From: Parabacteroides sp. FAFU027
GTDB lineage: Bacteria; Bacteroidota; Bacteroidia; Bacteroidales; UBA7332
Assembly: GCF_022808675.1 (NCBI RefSeq)
Contig: NZ_JAKZKV010000003.1
Coordinates: 248,001-312,000 of the forward strand
Direction: 5' to 3'
Length of the DNA stretch: 64,000 nt
Shown here: one piece after another, positions 17,248 through 26,470 of the stretch
Numbering within the stretch: position 1 is the stretch's first letter
How the letters are laid out: every line of letters begins with the position of its first letter
Translations under genes and position numbers: made by a program
Notes under the pieces: generated by a model
Database searches by the model: none
What the model was told of the DNA's origin: nothing
Seen by the model: the letters and a program-made list of their open reading frames with translations, nothing else

Positions 17248-18420
17248 ATGATTATGGAAAAATACAAACAACACCTGGAATCCCTACGCCAATCGGGTAA
17301 CCTGCGCCAATTGCGCGACATTACGTTGCACGCTGAACGCATCGGATTTCAGGGAAACGATATGGTCAATCTCTCCTCCAACGATTATCTCGGGTTGGGA
17401 GCCGACCAAACACTCTGGCAAGAATTCCTGCAAACGGAAGCACAAACCGAAAACGGATTCTTTCCCGGTAGCGCCTGTTCATCGCGCTTGCTGACCGGCA
17501 ACCACTCCGCCTATCAGGAACTGGAAGAAACGCTCGCTACGCTTTATAAAACCGAAGCAGCGTTGGTTTTCAACAGCGGCTACCACGCCAATATGGGGAT
17601 CCTGCCTGCTTTGGCCGGAAGCAAAGACCTGATCCTTGCCGACAAACTGGTGCACGCCAGCATTATCGACGGGATACGCTTGTCGGCAGCTAAATGCATC
17701 CGTTTTCCTCACAATGATCTGGAACGTCTGGAAAAGATTCTGGTGAAGGAACGGAATGAATACGAACACGTTTTCATCGTCACCGAATCCATTTTCAGCA
17801 TGGACGGAGATTTGGCAGACTTGCAGCGGTTAGTAGAAATCAAGGAACGTTACAATGCTTTGTTGTATGTTGATGAAGCCCACGCGCTGGGCGTTCGCGG
17901 TGAAACCGGATTAGGATGCATTGAAGAGTTTGGCCTGTTGGGTAAAATCGATTTACTGGTGGGCACTTTCGGCAAAGCGATTGCTTCGCAGGGAGCTTTC
18001 GTAGCCTGCAATCAGATTCTCAAAGAGTATCTGGTGAACACGATGCGGACGTTGATTTTTACCACGGGCTTGCCGCCCTGGTCGGTAAAGTGGACGAACT
18101 TCGTGATGCAGCGACTTACTGCGATGAAAAACGAACGGGCTCATTTATCCGAAATATCAAACGCATTGCGGGAAACGATTCTCGCTTGCGGATTGGAAAC
18201 TGCCGGAGAGAGTAACATTGTACCCATCATCATTCGGGATATGAGCAAAACGCTTCAACTCTCAAAATATCTGTGCAAACAGGGCTTCTTTGTGCTGCCC
18301 ATTCGCCCGCCAACCGTTCCCGCAGGAACAGAGCGCTTGCGCATTTCCCTGACTGCCGCAATCTCTAACGAGCAAATCCATCAATTCTCGGAAATATTAT
18401 GCAAACACATTGGCAAATAA
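17248..18420 (+). CDS. bioF: 8-amino-7-oxononanoate synthase
   Basis: PLP enzyme condensing pimeloyl-ACP with alanine to give KAPA. From ATG 17248 (or 17254) the protein is about 390 aa. The PLP lysine is K243 (VGTFGKAIASQGAF), with YVDEAHALGVRGETG and NLSSNDYLGL also conserved. An open frame reaches 17206 but those residues are encoded by repeat copy D and are not expected in the protein. Its end overlaps bioG by 22 nt. Confidence 0.95.
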   Translation: MIMEKYKQHLESLRQSGNLRQLRDITLHAERIGFQGNDMVNLSSNDYLGLGADQTLWQEFLQTEAQTENGFFPGSACSSRLLTGNHSAYQELEETLATLYKTEAALVFNSGYHANMGILPALAGSKDLILADKLVHASIIDGIRLSAAKCIRFPHNDLERLEKILVKERNEYEHVFIVTESIFSMDGDLADLQRLVEIKERYNALLYVDEAHALGVRGETGLGCIEEFGLLGKIDLLVGTFGKAIASQGAFVACNQILKEYLVNTMRTLIFTTGLPPWSVKWTNFVMQRLTAMKNERAHLSEISNALRETILACGLETAGESNIVPIIIRDMSKTLQLSKYLCKQGFFVLPIRPPTVPAGTERLRISLTAAISNEQIHQFSEILCKHIGK

Positions 18421-19052
18421 ACGGTCAGCGCAAGCTGATCCTCTTTTTCAGCGGTTGGGCGATGGATGGAAATCCGACTACTCACATTGAGTCACACGAT
18501 GCGGATGTCTGCACCTGCTTTGATTACCGTTCGTTGGAAACGAATGATTTGGAGAAATGGCAATTGTACGATGAAGTAATTCTGGTGGGTTGGTCCACCG
18601 GGGTATGGGCGGCAGAGCAGGTTCTCGTAGATAGCAATTCACCAATAACCAGAGCCATTGCCATCAATGGAACGTCAACGACCGCACATGATGAAACGGG
18701 AATTCCCCGTGCCATCTTTCAGGGAACATACGACAACCTCAATCCGCAAACGATGCAGAAATTTCAACGCCGGATGGTAGGAAGTGCAGCTGCGATGAAA
18801 GAGTTCTCAGCTATAGCTCCTAAGCGTGATTTGGATGAGCAAAAAGAGGAATTGGCTGCCATTCTGGCTTTTGATTTTCATGCAAATACAACCAGTAAAT
18901 TGAAATGGAATAAAGCGATTATCGGAAAAAACGATGCGATTTTTCCTGTGGAGAATCAATTGCGTTACTGGAAAAGTCGTACTGAAATCGTGGAAATGGA
19001 GATGCCGCATTATCCGTTCTTTGAAATGAAGGATTGGATGGTGATTATATAG
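18399..19052 (+). CDS. bioG: Pimeloyl-ACP methyl ester esterase, BioG type
   Basis: Alpha/beta hydrolase that removes the methyl group from pimeloyl-ACP methyl ester, ending the BioC-initiated chain. 217 aa, shorter than BioH. The nucleophile is S66 in VGWSTGVWAAEQ, with D179 (GKNDAIFP) and H204 (MPHYPFF) completing the triad. The ATG lies inside the end of bioF, so translation is probably coupled. The stop codon TAG at 19050 lies in the first bases of repeat copy E. Placement between bioF and bioC supports BioG rather than a general esterase. Confidence 0.92.
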   Translation: MQTHWQINGQRKLILFFSGWAMDGNPTTHIESHDADVCTCFDYRSLETNDLEKWQLYDEVILVGWSTGVWAAEQVLVDSNSPITRAIAINGTSTTAHDETGIPRAIFQGTYDNLNPQTMQKFQRRMVGSAAAMKEFSAIAPKRDLDEQKEELAAILAFDFHANTTSKLKWNKAIIGKNDAIFPVENQLRYWKSRTEIVEMEMPHYPFFEMKDWMVII

Positions 19053-19144
19053 CACACGGATGACACGGACGCTTTGCAACACGGATTTTCACGGATTTTT
19101 CCTAATCCGTGAAAATCCGTCTAAGTCCGTGTCATCTGTGTGCC
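19050..19144. repeat. CACGGAT-type inverted repeat, copy E (bioG-bioC junction)
   Basis: The best-formed hairpin of the family. ACGGATTTTCACGGAT and ATCCGTGAAAATCCGT are perfect 16-bp inner arms around a short TTTCCTA centre, with outer arms GCACACGGATGACACGGAC and GTCCGTGTCATCTGTGTGC. It begins at the bioG stop codon and ends 17 nt before bioC. Confidence 0.9.
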
Positions 19145-19161
19145 AAATATCAAAAAAACAA

Positions 19162-19929
19162 ATGAACAAACAACTCATAAAATCCCGCTTTGCCAAAAGC
19201 CTGCAAACTTACGAACAGCAAGCTGATGTGCAGAAGCTTATTGCCGGGACTCTCGCTCTAAAGGCCGGTGAATATTTGCCTGCTTCGTGCGATTCATTGC
19301 TGGAGATCGGTTGCGGAACGGGATTCCTGACACGTGAACTGGTAAAACAGGTTACAGTAAAAGACCTATGGCTGAATGATCTGGTGGATGAGTTGGCTCT
19401 GCATTATACCGACTTATCCGATCAGATAAAAGAACAAACAGCATTACGATTTATACCCGGTGATGCCGAACAGATAACATTTCCTTCAGAAGTTGACTGT
19501 ATCATGTCCGCTTCCGCCATTCAATGGATGACTGATCTACCCCGATTTTTCAAGAAGGTAAATGAAGCATTGTTGCCGGGAGGCTTCTTTATTTTCAATA
19601 CCTATGGTCCTTCCAATTTTCAGGAAATCCGTTCGCTGATTGGATCCGGACTTCCTTATCCGGACATGTCGCAATTACAGAAAATGCTTGGTGATTCCTT
19701 TGAGATCAGGGAAGCATTTGAAGAGACACATATCCGGCATTTCGATTCGCCGGGTGAGGTACTGAGGCATTTGCAACAGACTGGAGTGACGGCGACAGAT
19801 AGTTCATTTGCCTGGAATAAAAAGAAACTGCACGATTTTAATCATAATTACCGACTATTTTTTTCTGAAAATGGAAAGGTGATATTAACCTGGCAGGTCT
19901 ATTATTTTGTTTGTCGAAAATCACTCTAA
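19162..19929 (+). CDS. bioC: Malonyl-ACP O-methyltransferase
   Basis: SAM-dependent methyltransferase that caps malonyl-ACP so that fatty-acid synthase can elongate it to the pimeloyl stage. 255 aa with SAM motif I LLEIGCGTGFLTREL (residues 46-60) and the BioC-like MSASAIQWMTDLPRFF and FIFNTYGPSNFQEIR. The start is MNKQLIKSRFAKSL at 19162. The 34 extra residues of the longer frame are encoded by repeat copy E and are rejected. It is followed 25 nt later by bioD. Confidence 0.94.
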   Translation: MNKQLIKSRFAKSLQTYEQQADVQKLIAGTLALKAGEYLPASCDSLLEIGCGTGFLTRELVKQVTVKDLWLNDLVDELALHYTDLSDQIKEQTALRFIPGDAEQITFPSEVDCIMSASAIQWMTDLPRFFKKVNEALLPGGFFIFNTYGPSNFQEIRSLIGSGLPYPDMSQLQKMLGDSFEIREAFEETHIRHFDSPGEVLRHLQQTGVTATDSSFAWNKKKLHDFNHNYRLFFSENGKVILTWQVYYFVCRKSL

Positions 19930-19954
19930 CTTCATATAACTCCAATAACTACTT

Positions 19955-20650
19955 ATGACTCCTTTTAACTCCATAAACAAAACCTACTTCATCACCGGCA
20001 TTGATACCGACGCCGGTAAAACCATTATCACCGGTGCAATAGCAAAATATTTACACGATAAAGGGATAAACATTATCACCCAAAAACTTTCACAGACCGG
20101 ATGTATCAATCAATCGGAAGATATCCAGGTTCACCGAAAAATGATGGGCGTAGAAACATATCCTGAAGACCAGGAAGGATTGACTTGCCCGTATGTTTTT
20201 CCTCTACCCTGTTCTCCTCATCTGGCAGCAAAACTGGAACAGACAAGAATCGATCCCGCCAAACTGAAAGCTGCGACAACCGAACTGTCTAACCGTTACG
20301 AATGTGTATTGGTGGAAGGTGTCGGTGGCCTGATGGTGCCACTGAATGAAGAGGTATTGCTGATTGATTACCTGAAAGATTGCAATTATCCGGTGATTCT
20401 GGTGACCAGCGGTAAACTGGGCAGCATCAATCACACCCTGCTTTCGCTGGATGCCTGCAAACACCGTGGGATAAATGTGGTTGGAATGGTATTTAACCAC
20501 TTCGGAGCTTCCAATCCGGTAATAACCGATGATACGATATCTGTTTTTCGGGAACAGTTAGGTAAATATTACCCGGAAGCGAAATTGGTGGAAGTGCCCA
20601 TCCTTGAAGACAAAACAAAACCGGTAGATTTTTCCATTCTGTTTGGATAA
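19955..20650 (+). CDS. bioD: Dethiobiotin synthetase
   Basis: ATP-dependent carboxylase that closes the ureido ring of dethiobiotin. 231 aa with P-loop GIDTDAGKT (residues 15-23), VEGVGGLMVPL and VTSGKLGSINHTLLS, all typical of BioD. It is the last gene of the operon. A long terminator hairpin (20617-20664) overlaps its last codons and stop. With BioC, G, F, A and B in the same operon, the pathway from malonyl-ACP to biotin is complete except for the shared fatty-acid enzymes. Confidence 0.95.
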   Translation: MTPFNSINKTYFITGIDTDAGKTIITGAIAKYLHDKGINIITQKLSQTGCINQSEDIQVHRKMMGVETYPEDQEGLTCPYVFPLPCSPHLAAKLEQTRIDPAKLKAATTELSNRYECVLVEGVGGLMVPLNEEVLLIDYLKDCNYPVILVTSGKLGSINHTLLSLDACKHRGINVVGMVFNHFGASNPVITDDTISVFREQLGKYYPEAKLVEVPILEDKTKPVDFSILFG

Positions 20651-20664
20651 AATCTACCGGTTTT
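20617..20664 (+). terminator. Terminator of the biotin operon, overlapping the bioD stop codon
   Basis: A perfect 16-bp inverted repeat (20617-20632 with 20649-20664), whose 16-nt loop can pair further (tcca/tgga). It is followed by TTTTATTCTATTT. The bioD stop codon lies at the loop/right-arm boundary. Symmetric A/T ends mean it can also stop lptD transcription arriving from the right. Confidence 0.85.
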
Positions 20665-20682
20665 ATTCTATTTAAAAACGAA

Positions 20683-23439
20683 TTAATACCAAGGAATTGC
20701 GTCGTACGAGTTTCCTCGTTTATCGTATTTTACATCTTTCAGCAGGGACGATTTCACGCTGATGGTAACATTGAAACTCCGGTAAGCGCCAAAGGGAACT
20801 ACCCCGGCAGTCGCTTGCCAACAGTGTAAGTCGCGGGAGAAGTTGATATTGGTATAGGAAATCTTATGCGTATCAAAGTCGTAACTGCTCGACATATTAA
20901 AGACCCAACCGGGAGTAAGTGTAATGTTTCCGGAAAAGCCGAGGTTATGGGTGATTTTGTGATTATACTCTAGTTTTTCCTTATTGAAGGTACTATATCC
21001 GTAGCGCATGGAGTAGTTAAAAGATAAACTCCAGGGCACGCTCCACAACATATATCCGTCTTTATCGAAGGAGGCAGTAGGTTTCTCCTCTTTTTTCTTA
21101 TTGGGGTCTCGGTCTCCGGCCAGATTATCAGACTCAGGATTCTGGTCAGGCTGAGTCTCCGGTTTCTTATCTTTTTTCCCATCTTTGTCTTTACCCTCCT
21201 CTTTTCCACCGAAAAGTTTATTGAAAGTCTCGTTATTTAAGGTATAGGAAAATGAGGTTCCGGTACTCATCAGGCGACCTAACCCAAAAGAATGGTATTT
21301 TTCCCAACGGGTTACATTGACTTTTACCGGATTGCCGTTTTTGTCCAATTTATAAGTATAGGTATCAAAAGCGCCACTCAGATTCAGTGAAAAACCTTTG
21401 GTCAGTTTCATCCGGATGCTGGCATTGACATCGCTCCAGTTCATGGAGTCAGCAGCCAGGTTATAGCTGATACCGGTGGTAAAGTTATCAATCAGACTGA
21501 TCTTTTTTACGCCGCTGGAGTCACGGTTTGAACGGACTTTCATCTCCAGATTATTGGTCATGTTAAATGAAACCGATCCGTTCGTTGTTCCGGGTGCCGA
21601 ATAATACAACCCTCCCTGATAAGGAGAATAATAGACATTAGCCTTTGTCTGCGAATTATAATAACTGGTCCAGAAGCTACGGTTGTTTTGGAAATCCGGT
21701 GAGTAATTAAACGAAAGACTAGGTGTAAAAACATGGCGGATCACCTGAATTTTCCGGCCAAACAGAAACGGCATCGGTGTATAGAATCCATAGAGTTTAG
21801 TCGAAGCACTTACACTAGTACTGTAATTGTACATCCGGTTGAATCCCCAGATGGTATCTTGCAGCTCTTTATTATTCATCTCATCCCATGACCTCATGAT
21901 CCGGTTGGTAAACCAGCTTTCCCGGTAGTTGAATGACGGGGTCACGTTGATATATTTCAGCAGGTTGAAGGTCGCTGAAACCGGAATGGAGTGTTGCATC
22001 CCGTTTCGCCAGTCTTTAATCAGGTTGGAATTGAACAATTTATCCTCCTTGGTGTCAATGCTATTGGCCAATTGTCCGGAATAGGTCAAGCCGATCTTTT
22101 CGTACCAGCGCTCTTTGCCTATCATCTCCTTTCTTTTAAAAGGATAAATGCGGTTGCTGGTGGCTATCGACAGGTTGGGTAACGAAACAGAGATGGACGA
22201 GTCGCTCGAACGCTGGTTGATATTCATCGAAGTATTGAACGTCAATGGAAAGCGCGGATTACGCCAGGAAAGGTTCACACTCGAACTTTTATTGTTTTGG
22301 GTAAATGCCTGGGCATTGTAGTAGCTGGAAAGGTCATGACGGGCATAACTCGATGTCGCAAAGTTCACACTGGCCGAAAAGGTCATATTGGGATTGGCCT
22401 TTGCATCCTGCGAATGAGACCAGGTCAGGCTGAAGTCTTTCGATTTGTTATAGTCCGATTGCCCCTTCTCACCAGTCACAGTCATCCGGTAGGAAGCATT
22501 AAAGTTCCCGCTGAATTTGTATTTTTTCGTGTAAGTCGAGGTTGAACTCAGCCCCCAGGAGCCTTTGGTATAAATTTCCCCTCTGACCGCCATATCAGCG
22601 TAATCATTTATGGCAAAATAATATCCACCATCTTTCAGGTAGAATCCACGGGTAAGCTCCTCACCATAAGATGGCATCAAAATTCCTGACGAATATTTTT
22701 CTGTAAAGGGGAAAAATCCAAACGGAATAGCCAACGGCAGCGGTACATCTTCAAGAACAAGATAAGCCGGACCGGTCACCACATTCCTCTTTGGACGTAC
22801 TTTCGCTTTTGTTAACTGGAAATAGAAGTGCGGATGGTCATGTTCGTCACAGGTGGTGTATTTACAGTCGGTCATGAAAAGATCATCACCTTCTGTCTTT
22901 TTGGTTTTGCCCCCCACAACGTAACCTTCACCCTGCTGAGTAACGACACTGGTAATATACCCTTTCTTCGTCTTGAAGTTATAGCGCATCGTCTTCGAGT
23001 TGTACTCGTTGCTTTTTTCCTTAAAAATAGGCTCTCCGACCATTTTTCCGGCGGTATCCTTCCGTCCCTGGGCATAGACAATGCTGCTATCCATGTTCAT
23101 CTGGATATAGTCGGCTTTCAGCTCAATCTCTTTATAGTTTACCTTACTATCACCGTACATTTTGGCATAATTGGTTCCCATAAACACGACAGAGTCAGTC
23201 GCCTGATACTGAACAGTGGCATCGAGAGCCTTCTTCGATTTTTTGGCTTTGAGGGAATCTTTGAGGTTTACGGTTTTGGCTGAATCGGCTTTTGGCAACG
23301 CAACCGAATCCGTTGCCGTCTTCGGTGCAGCGGACTGCTCCGGCTTCTGCGACAAAGGTCCGATTGCTTTCTGTGCTTGTGTGGAAAGTAAAAGAAGGAG
23401 GAATAACGAAAGCAGAATATATTTTGTCTGTTGTGTCAT
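20683..23439 (-). CDS. lptD: LPS-assembly outer-membrane protein LptD (Bacteroidetes type)
   Basis: 918-aa outer-membrane protein with a signal peptide (LLSLFLLLLLSTQAQ). An N-terminal OstA-like beta-jellyroll spans about residues 85-210 (YGDSKVNYKEIELKADYIQM, YNFKTKKGYITSVVTQQGEG), followed by a large barrel with the conserved AIPFGFFPFTEKYSSGILMP. It inserts lipopolysaccharide in the outer leaflet together with LptE. Residues 30-80 are a Lys/Ala/Ser-rich linker, and about 735-785 is a highly charged Lys/Glu/Asp-rich loop. It converges with the biotin operon and shares its terminator. The folB gene lies upstream on the same strand. Confidence 0.88.
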   Translation of the reverse strand: MTQQTKYILLSLFLLLLLSTQAQKAIGPLSQKPEQSAAPKTATDSVALPKADSAKTVNLKDSLKAKKSKKALDATVQYQATDSVVFMGTNYAKMYGDSKVNYKEIELKADYIQMNMDSSIVYAQGRKDTAGKMVGEPIFKEKSNEYNSKTMRYNFKTKKGYITSVVTQQGEGYVVGGKTKKTEGDDLFMTDCKYTTCDEHDHPHFYFQLTKAKVRPKRNVVTGPAYLVLEDVPLPLAIPFGFFPFTEKYSSGILMPSYGEELTRGFYLKDGGYYFAINDYADMAVRGEIYTKGSWGLSSTSTYTKKYKFSGNFNASYRMTVTGEKGQSDYNKSKDFSLTWSHSQDAKANPNMTFSASVNFATSSYARHDLSSYYNAQAFTQNNKSSSVNLSWRNPRFPLTFNTSMNINQRSSDSSISVSLPNLSIATSNRIYPFKRKEMIGKERWYEKIGLTYSGQLANSIDTKEDKLFNSNLIKDWRNGMQHSIPVSATFNLLKYINVTPSFNYRESWFTNRIMRSWDEMNNKELQDTIWGFNRMYNYSTSVSASTKLYGFYTPMPFLFGRKIQVIRHVFTPSLSFNYSPDFQNNRSFWTSYYNSQTKANVYYSPYQGGLYYSAPGTTNGSVSFNMTNNLEMKVRSNRDSSGVKKISLIDNFTTGISYNLAADSMNWSDVNASIRMKLTKGFSLNLSGAFDTYTYKLDKNGNPVKVNVTRWEKYHSFGLGRLMSTGTSFSYTLNNETFNKLFGGKEEGKDKDGKKDKKPETQPDQNPESDNLAGDRDPNKKKEEKPTASFDKDGYMLWSVPWSLSFNYSMRYGYSTFNKEKLEYNHKITHNLGFSGNITLTPGWVFNMSSSYDFDTHKISYTNINFSRDLHCWQATAGVVPFGAYRSFNVTISVKSSLLKDVKYDKRGNSYDAIPWY

Positions 23440-23550
23440 TAAGCTTTGCTATACTGAATTAGGCTGCAAAGCTACTTCTTTTGGGGAAAATTAACGCAGA
23501 ATTACTCTTAAAATACCTTGTAATAGCTGCGTTGAACGGTATGAAAATGA

Positions 23551-23904
23551 TTAATCGCGTAGAATCACTCCGGCACGTTCCGCTTCACCACATCCGGGAG
23601 GATTCAGTTTATAGACTTTTACCTCCAAAGCCGTTATTTTAGGAAACGTAGAACGCAACCTGCGGTAAATCCTACCGGCAACATGCTCCAGCAATTTCGA
23701 AGGAATTTCCATTTCTTCTTTCACAACATCACACACATCTGCATAAGAAATGGTTTCGTCCAGCTCATCCGTCGCGGTCGCTTTCACCACATCAGCTTCG
23801 AGCAGTATCGAAACGGTAAAATGGTTGCCGACAATCTGCTCCTGCTCCATCACCCCGTGATAGGCATAAAAGCGGATATTATCTATTTGAATGGATGTTT
23901 TCAT
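23551..23904 (-). CDS. folB: Dihydroneopterin aldolase
   Basis: 117-aa folate-pathway enzyme that converts dihydroneopterin to 6-hydroxymethyl-dihydropterin and glycolaldehyde. Motifs are RFYAYHGVMEQEQIVGNHF, ETISYADVCDVV and LLEHVAGRIYRRL, with the C-terminal VKVYKLNPPG. The length is exactly that of the family. It precedes lptD by 111 nt on the same strand and is divergent from the bactofilin gene. Confidence 0.93.
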   Translation of the reverse strand: MKTSIQIDNIRFYAYHGVMEQEQIVGNHFTVSILLEADVVKATATDELDETISYADVCDVVKEEMEIPSKLLEHVAGRIYRRLRSTFPKITALEVKVYKLNPPGCGEAERAGVILRD

Positions 23905-24035
23905 CGGGAATTTTTTCGGGATTTAATTTGAAAAGCATTTACGAACCGAGGCTTTCATTTTACTTCGTAGTTACCTAAAACGTCAGTTTACAGCTTCTTA
24001 CAGAGACAAAACTCAGTCAATCAACAAAATATTCG

Positions 24036-24043
24036 TATTTTTG
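24036..24043 (+). promoter_or_regulatory. Bacteroidetes-type -7 box upstream of the bactofilin gene
   Basis: TATTTTTG matches TAnnTTTG, 55 nt before the ATG at 24098. No clear -33 element is found. The gap 23905-24097 between divergent folB and this gene holds nothing else obvious. Confidence 0.4.
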
Positions 24044-24097
24044 CCTGCAAATTTACGCAAATCACAAAATATAACCGCTTTAGCCACTTGTTTTGTC

Positions 24098-24442
24098 ATG
24101 TCAAAAGAGAATATTTCCACCGGCAGCTCCCACAATACCATCGCCCAGGACACAAAGATCACAGGTGACCTGATCACCTCAACGGATATCCGGATTGACG
24201 GGGAAATCACGGGAAATGTCACCTCCGGGAATAAAATCATTATCGGTCCCAAAGGTGTGGTGACCGGAGATATAATTTGTGAAAATGCGGAAATCTCGGG
24301 AACACTGAATGGCAATGCTCTCGTTAAGAAACTCTTAATCCTCACCGAATCGGCTCAAATCAACGGGGATGTACAAATGGCAACCATCTCTATTGAACCC
24401 CATGCAACCTTAACGGGCTTTTGCAGGATGGTACGGGAGTGA
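24098..24442 (+). CDS. Bactofilin family cytoskeletal protein
   Basis: 114-aa bactofilin (polymer-forming DUF583 beta-helix). The core is a series of hydrophobic-glycine repeats such as ITGDLITSTDIRIDGEITG, KIIIGPKGVVTGDI and AEISGTLNGNALVKKLLI. Bactofilins assemble nucleotide-free filaments beneath the membrane that place wall-modifying enzymes. The start MSKENIS (24098) is chosen over the longer open frame because the added residues overlap the promoter-like region and are unlike the family. No peptidase partner gene is adjacent. Confidence 0.88.
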   Translation: MSKENISTGSSHNTIAQDTKITGDLITSTDIRIDGEITGNVTSGNKIIIGPKGVVTGDIICENAEISGTLNGNALVKKLLILTESAQINGDVQMATISIEPHATLTGFCRMVRE

Positions 24443-24537
24443 ACAAATACAAGTATTGAAAATTGCTACTCAGACATTGCATTTAGCCAAATCCGAGGTT
24501 AAAATCCATTAAACTACAGCCTCGTACTATAAATGAA

Positions 24538-24569
24538 TTGGACGCAAAAAAGAATAATGTCTATCTTTG
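24538..24569 (+). promoter_or_regulatory. Promoter of eno
   Basis: TTGG (24538-24541), 20-nt spacer, TATCTTTG (24562-24569): a good match to the Bacteroidetes TTTG-N19-21-TAnnTTTG form. The 5' UTR would be about 135 nt. No further element is seen in it. Confidence 0.6.
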
Positions 24570-24642
24570 AAATGTGAAAATCAAGAGCAATTTGTAAACA
24601 CTCTTTTCAAATTTGTTTCATATTGATTTTTCAGGGTATTAG

Positions 24643-26007
<1,365 letters not shown>

Positions 26008-26029
26008 TTCATTCCTGAATTATATATGC

Positions 26030-26062
26030 AAAAGCCGGTTGTGAATCACAACCGGCTTTTTT
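26030..26062 (+). terminator. Terminator of eno
   Basis: A 14-bp perfect stem (26030-26043 with 26047-26060, AAAAGCCGGTTGTG/CACAACCGGCTTTT) with a 3-nt loop AAT, ending in six T residues. Confidence 0.93.
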
Positions 26063-26187
26063 GTTCACTAAAAATGCTGTTTTTAGTCTATCCCATCAAA
26101 AAAAGTTGATTTTCCTTCCTACTTTTTCATCGTTTGTTTTGTTGTAGTAACAGATATGCACAGTTGTTAATCCCAAAATCTCAAACC

Positions 26188-26418
26188 ATGAACATGAAAA
26201 AGTATTACTCAAACGGAGAAATTACCGTTGTCTGGCAACCCAGCCTCTGCGTTCACTCCGGAATGTGTCTGAACGGCCTTCCATCCGTTTTCAATAATGG
26301 GAATTCACCCTGGATAAATCCACAAGGAGCCACTACCGCCGAAATCATCAAACAGGTAGAAGCCTGCCCTTCAGGCGCACTGAAGTGGCATCGAAATGAA
26401 GAATTTTACCACGGCTAA
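26188..26418 (+). CDS. Small divergent 4Fe-4S mono-cluster protein (YjdI/Fer4_19-like)
   Basis: 76-aa protein from MNMKKYYSNG (26188). It has the cysteine pattern SLCVHSGMCLNGLPSVF followed by VEACPSGAL, matching the divergent ferredoxin family in which one 4Fe-4S cluster is held by three or four cysteines. PWINPQGA is also family-typical. It may carry electrons to an unidentified partner. The open frame to 26134 adds residues unlike the family. It converges with the AddA-like gene. Confidence 0.8.
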   Translation: MNMKKYYSNGEITVVWQPSLCVHSGMCLNGLPSVFNNGNSPWINPQGATTAEIIKQVEACPSGALKWHRNEEFYHG

Positions 26419-26470
26419 TTCCTTTTCAGATATAACAAATCCAAAGTCCACAGGCTTTGGATTTGTTATT

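Noticed and set aside
17206-19161. Longer starts for bioF (17206) and bioC (19060)
   Set aside because: The extra residues are translations of repeat copies D and E and are not part of the protein families.
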